Assembly: GCA_039914625.1 (NCBI GenBank)
Contig: JBDSOU010000055.1
Span: 1 to 19,591 of the forward strand
DNA length: 19,591 nt
Direction: 5' to 3'
Origin: DATEMK01 sp039914625
GTDB lineage: Bacteria > Bacteroidota > Bacteroidia > AKYH767-A > OLB10
Both the position numbers and the translations under genes were made by a program. This document shows, piece by piece, positions 7,261 through 13,383 of this stretch (positions are counted from its first letter, which is position 1; every line of letters begins with the position of its first letter). Under the pieces are notes generated by a model. The model was not told the origin of the DNA and searched no databases. It saw only the letters and a program-made list of their open reading frames with translations.

Positions 7261-9639
7261 TCAATAAATCTCAATTTTCTTAAAAAACTTAGGAGCAATA
7301 AAAGAAAGCTTGCGGTATTTGTATTGCTCAGGCAGCTTATATTCCACACCATCTATTGTAAAACCTTTCGGGCGGAAGCGGAGGCAATGTACCTCCATCA
7401 TATATTCTTTATAGGACGTTTCAAAATTTCCATCTGTCTGCTGAAGAATGCGCATTTGTTTCCTGTTTCCGAAAACGGAGAATTTTTTAATAGTACATTT
7501 TCCTTCTTTGTAATCATATCCGTCACCGGCATCTTCATAAAGAACCGTATGATTTCGTTTCATTGAAAAGTAAACATGCAGCGTAAGCCGTTCAAAATTT
7601 TTTTCACCTGTAAACTGCATCACAGGATTCATTGGAATTACCGAACCGCTTTTAACGAACAGCGGGAACACATCAAGTGCAGCATCCACACGCAGTTCAT
7701 GTCCTCCGGTAACTAATTTATCAGTCCAGAAATTCACCCAATTGCCATCGGGCAAATACATTCTGCGCGAAGTGGCTCCCTGTTCCGCTATGGGACAAAC
7801 AAGCAGCTTATCGCCAAAGCCAAATTCTTCCATGCGCTGATGCGTATTCTGATCGCTTTGTGATATAAAAGCAAGAGGACGAATCATGGGAGTGCCTTTG
7901 TTTACATATTGCCAGAAGGTTGTATATATATAGGGCAGCAATTGATAACGCAGCTCAATAGCTTTTTTTATTACAGGTTCGTACCGTGCGCCAAATGTCC
8001 AGGGTTCTTTATCGCCTTGGTCGGAGGATGAATGGCCTCTGAAAAAAGGATGAAACACTGCCATTTGAATGTAACGTGCAAATAATTCGCCATCCGGTTC
8101 ACCGATAAAACCGCCAATGTCGGTTCCGCAGAAGGAGACTCCTGAAACACTTAACCGCTGGCATTGCATATTGGCAATCCATAAATGTTCCCACGTGGCG
8201 CGGTTATCTCCTGTCCACAATGCCGCATAGCGTTGTATTCCTGAATAGCCTGAACGGGATAAAATAAACGGACGGTCAGGAAAGGCAAAGCGTTTGGTGC
8301 CTTCATACGAAGCGCGCGCCATTTGCATACCGTAAATGTTGTGTGCTTTGCGATGGCTCACCTGCTGTCCGTCATAATCGTGGCGTACATCTTCAGGAAA
8401 GGTTCCTATTTCAAATACAGCAGGCTCGTTCATGTCGTTCCAGATTCCTTTTACACCCTGCTCTTTTATTAATTTTTCGAACATGCCCGACCACCAGGTG
8501 CGTACTTCCGGATTGGTAAAATCAGGAAAGTTGCAGTCACCGGGCCACACTTTGCCTTTCATGAGGTCGCCATCATGACGTTTGCAGAAATAACCTTTTT
8601 CTAACGCTTCGCTATACACCAAATATTCGGGGTCAATTTTGATTCCGGGATCGAGGATTAAAACAATTTTAAACCCGAATTTGCGCAGTTCGCTTATCAT
8701 GTGAACCGGATCGGGAAAACGTTCATAATCCCATGTAAAACAGCGAAAGCCGTTCATGTAATCAATGTCGAGGTGAATGACATCGCACGGAATATTTTTT
8801 GAACGGAAGTTGTGCGCCAGCTCCCATACTTTTTCTTCGGGATAATAGCTCCATTTGCTCTGATGATAGCCCAGCGCCCATAAAGGCGGCAACTCCGGTG
8901 TTCCGGTAAGGTGCACATAGTGTTCGGCAACCGAAATCAGTTCGGGGCCGTAGATGAAATAATAATCTATTTCACCGCCCTGCGCCCAGAAGCTGGAAAC
9001 TTCATGGTTTTCTTTGCCGAAATCAAAAAAAGTTTCAAACGTATTGTCAAAGAAAATTCCATAGCCTGTGCCATTGTGCAAACCGTAATAAAACGGGATG
9101 TTGCGGTAAAGAGGATCCTGCTCTTTTAGAAAACCGTAGGTATCGGTTCCCCAGTTTAAAAACCTTTTTCCGCGAAGGTTCAGGTTAGCGGGTTTGTCGC
9201 CCAATCCGTAAAAACATTCGCCCGGCTGATTCTTTTTGGTGCAATACACAAAATATCCGCCATACGCTTTGTTCTCTTCAAAATGGTATCCGCCTTTATC
9301 TTCATTAATCACGTTGCCAAGCAGATCTTCAATTTTAATCTGCAGGTTTTCTTTATTTATTTTGACAACAACTTTTGATGTTTGAATTTCATACTGTTCT
9401 TCGAGGTCAATGAAATTTATTTCTATAACCGATTCTTTGAAACCGGGATTGATGGCATAGGAAAAATCTTTTGCGAAAAATTCGGGTACGAACCTGAATC
9501 GGATGATGCTGTCTGTAAGCACCGAAACACGGAGCTTTACATTGGCAGCTTCAAAGAAAAATTTATTTTCCTGGCGCGTATATTTAGTAACTGATTTAGG
9601 ATAATCCTTGGTTGGTTTTATGTTTTCTGCAATCTCCAT
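7261..9639 (-). CDS. Glycoside hydrolase family 31, probable alpha-glucosidase
   Basis: A 792-residue enzyme that most likely releases glucose from alpha-linked oligosaccharides by a retaining mechanism. The catalytic nucleophile is D402 in GIWNDMNEP and the acid/base is D478 in WTGDNRATWEHL. Other GH31 landmarks are HLDIDYMNGFRCFTWD (289-304), the GTDIGGF loop (505-511) and FFRGHSS (532-538). The N-terminal ~250 residues are the usual beta-sandwich, the barrel runs to ~590, and beta domains follow. No signal peptide or membrane segment is seen, so the enzyme is predicted to be cytoplasmic and to act on glycogen-derived or imported maltodextrin; alpha-xylosidase or related specificity cannot be excluded. 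Its start codon touches the left arm of an inverted repeat at 9641-9840. The gene is divergent from a glycogen-synthase-like gene, supporting a role in intracellular glucan turnover. Confidence 0.93.
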   Translation of the reverse strand: MEIAENIKPTKDYPKSVTKYTRQENKFFFEAANVKLRVSVLTDSIIRFRFVPEFFAKDFSYAINPGFKESVIEINFIDLEEQYEIQTSKVVVKINKENLQIKIEDLLGNVINEDKGGYHFEENKAYGGYFVYCTKKNQPGECFYGLGDKPANLNLRGKRFLNWGTDTYGFLKEQDPLYRNIPFYYGLHNGTGYGIFFDNTFETFFDFGKENHEVSSFWAQGGEIDYYFIYGPELISVAEHYVHLTGTPELPPLWALGYHQSKWSYYPEEKVWELAHNFRSKNIPCDVIHLDIDYMNGFRCFTWDYERFPDPVHMISELRKFGFKIVLILDPGIKIDPEYLVYSEALEKGYFCKRHDGDLMKGKVWPGDCNFPDFTNPEVRTWWSGMFEKLIKEQGVKGIWNDMNEPAVFEIGTFPEDVRHDYDGQQVSHRKAHNIYGMQMARASYEGTKRFAFPDRPFILSRSGYSGIQRYAALWTGDNRATWEHLWIANMQCQRLSVSGVSFCGTDIGGFIGEPDGELFARYIQMAVFHPFFRGHSSSDQGDKEPWTFGARYEPVIKKAIELRYQLLPYIYTTFWQYVNKGTPMIRPLAFISQSDQNTHQRMEEFGFGDKLLVCPIAEQGATSRRMYLPDGNWVNFWTDKLVTGGHELRVDAALDVFPLFVKSGSVIPMNPVMQFTGEKNFERLTLHVYFSMKRNHTVLYEDAGDGYDYKEGKCTIKKFSVFGNRKQMRILQQTDGNFETSYKEYMMEVHCLRFRPKGFTIDGVEYKLPEQYKYRKLSFIAPKFFKKIEIY

Positions 9640-9640
9640 A

Positions 9641-9840
9641 GTATGAATAACGAATCTTTATGAATTTACTGGTGGTACGAATCCCGATAACTATCGGGAC
9701 GAATTTACGAATTGCTTTTTTTGAAATTGATACGCTTTCTTTTGTTGTAAGGGCATTCTTTCAAAGGAAACTGATTTACGAAAGTTTATCATTAATGTTT
9801 TAGCCTGATTGGTAAATTCGTAAAGATTCATTATTCGTAC
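9641..9840. repeat. 200-base segment bounded by a 30-bp imperfect inverted repeat
   Basis: Bases 9641-9670 match the reverse complement of 9811-9840 at 26 of 30 positions. All four differences are transitions, and three of them would form G-U pairs in RNA read on the plus strand. The enclosed DNA carries further copies of the words TACGAAT/ATTCGTA and a short palindrome (9682-9699). The segment fills most of the GH31/glycosyltransferase divergent spacer. It resembles a small MITE-like or dispersed repeat unit. No transposase is present, and no clear target duplication was found at the outer ends. Confidence 0.65.
9678..9704. repeat. Short palindrome flanked by CGAAT direct repeats
   Basis: TCCCGATA (9682-9689) and TATCGGGA (9692-9699) are perfect 8-bp inverted arms around AC. 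The block is flanked on both sides by CGAAT (9678-9682 and 9700-9704). Removing the 17 bases at 9683-9699 plus one CGAAT restores a continuous TACGAATTTACGAAT sequence, a word used elsewhere in this spacer. This looks like insertion of a small palindromic unit with a 5-base duplication, though it could also be a binding site. Confidence 0.55.
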
Positions 9841-9865
9841 CACGCAAATATGCAGCAAATAGTTT

Positions 9866-9873
9866 TACTTTTG
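9866..9873 (+). promoter_or_regulatory. Candidate -7 box (TACTTTTG) for the glycosyltransferase gene
   Basis: TACTTTTG matches the Bacteroidota -7 consensus TAnnTTTG exactly and would give a leader of about 28 bases before the ATG at 9909. No good -33 TTTG is visible at the usual distance. The box sits just outside the right arm of the inverted repeat (9811-9840), so a factor or structure at that repeat could affect it. Confidence 0.45.
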
Positions 9874-9908
9874 CAAACCGAAAATTTTAACATATTAACA
9901 ATTTATCC

Positions 9909-11210
9909 ATGCAGAATAATAAGCCGAAAGTGCTGATGCTTGGCTGGGAATTTCCCCCGGTTATCAATGGCGGACTCGGTGTTGCCTGTCACGATCTTTG
10001 CATTGCCATGTCAGCGCATGTAAAGGTGACGATGATTCTGCCTAAATCGAATGCTGAATTCAAGGTGCAGAATTTAGACCTTATCGGCTTAAATAATATT
10101 GATGCGCGAACGCTCAAAACCATTAACCATGTGGGTGATTACAGCAGCCTTGAAGAGGTGCATTACATAGATTCTGATCTGGACCCTTATTATAATTCCT
10201 CTGTAGGAGAAAAAACCGGAACTGAAATTAAAAGCAAATATATTAAGGATGTTGAAATAGGAGGGGAGACGTTTACTGTTTTTCACATTGACGATTTGTA
10301 TGGAGGCGATGTGATCGAAAAGGTGAATATTTTCGGAAAGCTTGCTTCGCGCATTGCGCTTACGCTTGACTTTGACGTTATTCATGCCCATGACTGGATG
10401 ACGATGATGGCAGGAATGGAAATAAAACGTAAAACCGGCAAACCGTTAGTGATGCATATTCACTCGCTTGAAATTGACCGCGGAGGCGAAAAAAGCCACG
10501 GATGGGTATATCAGATGGAAAAAAGAGGGATGGAATATGCCGATGTGCTGATGCCGGTGAGCAATTTTACGGGCGATATTATTGCAAAACATTACGGCAT
10601 TAATAAAAAGAAAATTTTTCCTGTTCATAACGGCATACGACCGGTAAAAACATACAGGGGTAAAAAACATTTTGACGAAAAAGTGGTGTTGTTTGTGGGA
10701 AGATTAACGCGCCAGAAAGGTCCTGAGTTTTTTCTTGAAATTGCCTCGCGCGTGCTGGAATATGTGCCTGATGTGCGTTTTATCATGGCTGGACAAGGCG
10801 ACAGCTTTCAAAACGTAATTGATAAAAGCGCGATGAAACACCTCGGAAACCGTTTTCATGTAACGGGCTTTTTAACTATGGATAAAGTACATGACTTGCT
10901 CAGCATTGCTGATGCGTATTGCATGCCTTCTGTTTCCGAACCTTTTGGGCTGTCGGCTGTCGAAGCGGTGCAATTTGGTGTGCCGGTTGTAATTTCTAAA
11001 CAATCGGGTGTGGCTGAAGTTTTGAAAGGCTCCATGAAATTTGATTTCTGGGATATTCAGCGTGCTGCCGATTATATTATTTCTTTGTTGACCGACCCGG
11101 TAATTCATGACAAGGTGATGGAAGATGCCAATAAAGATTTGCTCAGCATCAGCTGGGAAAACGCTGCTAAGAAGGTGATGGAGGGGTATGAGCAGTATGA
11201 GTTGGTTTAG
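9909..11210 (+). CDS. Glycosyltransferase with GT-B fold, glycogen-synthase-like
   Basis: A 433-residue retaining glycosyltransferase with two Rossmann-like halves. The N-terminal half opens with VLMLGWEFPPVINGGLGVA; its GGLG loop (21-24) corresponds to the nucleotide-sugar loop of glycogen synthases. HAHDWMT is at 159-165. The C-terminal half has HNGI (240-243), FVGRLTRQKG (262-271) and the E-x7-E motif, E344 and E352, in SEPFGLSAVEA. It is shorter than a classical GlgA (~480) and closer to the compact GT4/archaeal-type glycogen synthases found in many Bacteroidota. It probably extends an alpha-1,4-glucan from a nucleotide-glucose donor in the cytoplasm. No membrane segment is seen. The divergent GH31 gene is the only glucan-related neighbour; no branching enzyme or GH57 gene is present. 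A cell-envelope glycan role remains possible. Confidence 0.87.
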   Translation: MQNNKPKVLMLGWEFPPVINGGLGVACHDLCIAMSAHVKVTMILPKSNAEFKVQNLDLIGLNNIDARTLKTINHVGDYSSLEEVHYIDSDLDPYYNSSVGEKTGTEIKSKYIKDVEIGGETFTVFHIDDLYGGDVIEKVNIFGKLASRIALTLDFDVIHAHDWMTMMAGMEIKRKTGKPLVMHIHSLEIDRGGEKSHGWVYQMEKRGMEYADVLMPVSNFTGDIIAKHYGINKKKIFPVHNGIRPVKTYRGKKHFDEKVVLFVGRLTRQKGPEFFLEIASRVLEYVPDVRFIMAGQGDSFQNVIDKSAMKHLGNRFHVTGFLTMDKVHDLLSIADAYCMPSVSEPFGLSAVEAVQFGVPVVISKQSGVAEVLKGSMKFDFWDIQRAADYIISLLTDPVIHDKVMEDANKDLLSISWENAAKKVMEGYEQYELV

Positions 11211-11548
11211 TTGTCAGTATCGAATCGAATGAAGCGCAGCTTAAGCCATAATTAGTCAGCATTCCATCAGTGATACCCAGCGGCAAAATAGCTGCCGTAT
11301 TCAGGCAGTTATTAAAAAAAAGTGCACCACTACCCAACCTGTAAATAGCATTGTTAAGAAAAACGTCCTTGTTCAGGCGCTACGGCAAACACCCACTTTC
11401 GCAATTGATACAGGGTACAAGTATCTGACTAAGCGGGGACCCGTTGAAAGAGAACACTGTTGGATGCATGCAAGTATTTCATTGGAGGGTTATTGAAAGA
11501 ACGGATGCTGTTTGCAACCAAAATCATTTTTGATCGTATGCTTTCGAA
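11211..11548. other. Intergenic region of 338 bases without a recognised gene
   Basis: The spacer between the glycosyltransferase and the type B-sorted protein holds no recognised gene. It carries a 10-bp hairpin with one G-T pair (11287-11296 with 11304-11313, loop GTATTCA), followed by eight A residues rather than T. An 83-codon frame stays open on plus at 11245-11493 but lacks a reasonable start. A minus frame is also open through about 11379-11211. Both translations look unlike a known family. The region may be a degenerate gene remnant or a copy of a dispersed repeat. Confidence 0.5.
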
Positions 11549-13168
11549 ATGCGATCAACAGGGTTTCTAACCAAAGCCATCCTCCTGATCTGTTTTACAA
11601 ACCTTTGCGGTGCACAAAATCTTGTGCCTAACGGAGGTTTTGAAACAGTGAATTCGTGCCCAACGGGTGCAAGCCAGCTATCAGTGGCGCTTCCGTGGGA
11701 CACGCTGGGTGCATCGGCTGATGTGTTTAATTCCTGTTCGGCCAATTTCGGCTCGTGCGCAGGTGTAGGTGTTCCGGAGAATTTTGGAGGTACTGCTTCT
11801 GCACATTCGGGAAACGGTTATGCAGGGATTATTGCAAAACATTCTATTGCCAATTACCGTGAATATATCCAGGCGCCACTAACGTCACCGCTTATACCGG
11901 GAAAACTTTATAAAGTGGAAGCATGGTTTCGCAGGGCAACGAACTCGGCTTATGCGGTAAAACCATTAGGCATGATGCTTTCGGTGGGGGCAATTACCCA
12001 ATCAGGCACTGCTAATCTTGGTTTTCCACCGCAGGTAAGTTCGCCCGCTGTAATTTCCGACACCAATACATGGACCCTGGTGAAAAGTTATGTGACAGCC
12101 GCAGGAGGCGAAAATTACATCACCATCGGAAATTTTAATGATGATGCTACTTCAGGGATTGTTTCGTTGCCTAATTCATCTACCTGCCCGTTTAACGGAG
12201 CGTATTATTACATTGACGATGTGGAGGTGGAATTAATAAGTGAGCAGGTGAGCATTGCAGGCGACCTGGTAATTTGCCCGGGAACTTCTACTACGCTGTA
12301 TTCAAATTCAAATACGCCTACCTGGTGGTCGGTGTCGGACAATCCTAACATTTCCATTTCTTCAAATTCTGCGTTAACTGTAAATCCGTTAGTGAATACA
12401 ACTTACATACTGCATGGACTATTTAGTATAGATTCTGCAACTGTAATTATCATTCCGCCACCGGTGGTTAACCTTGGAAATGATACTACCATCTGTGAAA
12501 GAGATTCGGTTTCTCTTGATGCGACAAACGTGAATTCAACATACCTGTGGTCAACGGGCGAAACAACTTCTTCAGTTTATGTGAAGCAGGATGAAACTTA
12601 TTTTGTAAATGTTGACAATGGAGGATGCGTGGTAAATGACGCATTTAACTTGAACGTGCTGACTAATCCACCAATTAATTTGGGAAGCGATACGGTTTAT
12701 TGTGCATTTAATTATGATTTTATTACACTGGATGCGGGAGCAGGAGTTTCCTATGTGTGGGAACCTACTTCTGAAGCATCCAGAAAAATTACAGTAAGAT
12801 CACCGGGAACTTATTCGGTGACGGTTGATTACCAAAATGGCTGTACAAAGGATACTTCTGTAACAATTAAAGAAGTTTGTCCTCCGAAATTTTTTGTTCC
12901 GTCTTCATTCACACCCAATGATGACTTGTTGAATGATCAGTTGTGCCCGATGGGCAACAGTTATGAAGCTTTTGAATTCACCGTTTTTAACCGGTGGGGG
13001 CAACTGGTTTTTTCAACTGATAAGGCATCGGCTTGCTGGAACGGCACCATTAAGGGAAAAAAAGCTCCGGTTGGAGTATATGCTTATACGATCAGCTATA
13101 CTGCAACAGATGAATCAGGGCAATCGGTAAAAAACAGTGCAGCCGGGACTGTTTCTTTGATACGGTAA
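11549..13168 (+). CDS. Secreted adhesin-like protein with T9SS type B (gliding-type) sorting domain
   Basis: A 539-residue exported protein. The signal peptide covers residues 1-22 (cleavage near CGAQ), supporting the ATG at 11549. Residues ~24-230 form a jelly-roll-like domain common in Bacteroidota surface proteins; it begins NLVPNGGFETVNSCP and contains W50, FNSCS and GVPENFGG, and ends with YYIDDVEVE. Residues ~235-305, ~306-370 and ~375-442 are Ig-like or CHU-type beta domains, with LGNDTTIC and LWSTGETT among the usual phrases. Residues ~447-539 are the type B sorting domain: PSSFTPNDDLLND, FNRWGQLVF and PVGVYAYTI. Type B tails often keep proteins at the surface. The binding partner is unknown; adhesion or matrix binding is inferred. 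A composite repeat starts 4 bases after the stop. Confidence 0.88.
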   Translation: MRSTGFLTKAILLICFTNLCGAQNLVPNGGFETVNSCPTGASQLSVALPWDTLGASADVFNSCSANFGSCAGVGVPENFGGTASAHSGNGYAGIIAKHSIANYREYIQAPLTSPLIPGKLYKVEAWFRRATNSAYAVKPLGMMLSVGAITQSGTANLGFPPQVSSPAVISDTNTWTLVKSYVTAAGGENYITIGNFNDDATSGIVSLPNSSTCPFNGAYYYIDDVEVELISEQVSIAGDLVICPGTSTTLYSNSNTPTWWSVSDNPNISISSNSALTVNPLVNTTYILHGLFSIDSATVIIIPPPVVNLGNDTTICERDSVSLDATNVNSTYLWSTGETTSSVYVKQDETYFVNVDNGGCVVNDAFNLNVLTNPPINLGSDTVYCAFNYDFITLDAGAGVSYVWEPTSEASRKITVRSPGTYSVTVDYQNGCTKDTSVTIKEVCPPKFFVPSSFTPNDDLLNDQLCPMGNSYEAFEFTVFNRWGQLVFSTDKASACWNGTIKGKKAPVGVYAYTISYTATDESGQSVKNSAAGTVSLIR

Positions 13169-13172
13169 TTGG

Positions 13173-13274
13173 AGCGGCAGTCAATAGCGGCAGGAGGGAG
13201 CGGTAGTAGGCAGCGGCAGTTAGCATGGAGAAGTTATGATTCTCACTTTCTCACTTTCACACTTTCCCACTTCC
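13173..13274 (+). repeat. Composite intergenic repeat, copy A (4 x 13 + 4 x 8 bases)
   Basis: Four 13-base units start at 13173, 13186, 13199 and 13212, each beginning AGCGGCAG or AGCGGTAG; the third is AGCGGTAGTAGGC and the fourth AGCGGCAGTTAGC. An 18-base spacer (13225-13242) follows, then four 8-base units: TCACTTTC, TCACTTTC, ACACTTTC, CCACTTCC (13243-13274). A second copy with the same order of parts lies at 17875-17975 on the minus strand. This copy starts just after the stop of the type B-sorted protein and ends 109 bases before the hybrid kinase gene. Confidence 0.85.
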
Positions 13275-13314
13275 ACTCTATTAACAATGCATTGTGAATA
13301 TTTTGCGGGAGCAA

Positions 13315-13346
13315 TTTGCCGGATTGAGGGCAAACCTGTAAATTCG
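13315..13346 (+). promoter_or_regulatory. Candidate Bacteroidota promoter for the hybrid kinase
   Basis: TTTG at 13315-13318 is followed after 20 bases by TAAATTCG at 13339-13346, one mismatch from the -7 consensus TAnnTTTG. The spacing is close to the usual ~19 bases for this phylum. Transcription would begin near 13353, about 30 bases before the GTG start. Confidence 0.4.
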
Positions 13347-13383
13347 CAACGAAAACCATTTTTCTTAATTATCCAACGAATAC

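Noticed and set aside
11245..11496. 83-codon open frame on plus between glycosyltransferase and type B-sorted protein
   Set aside because: No start codon until near its end, translation unlike any family I know, and the opposite strand is also partly open; not called as a gene.
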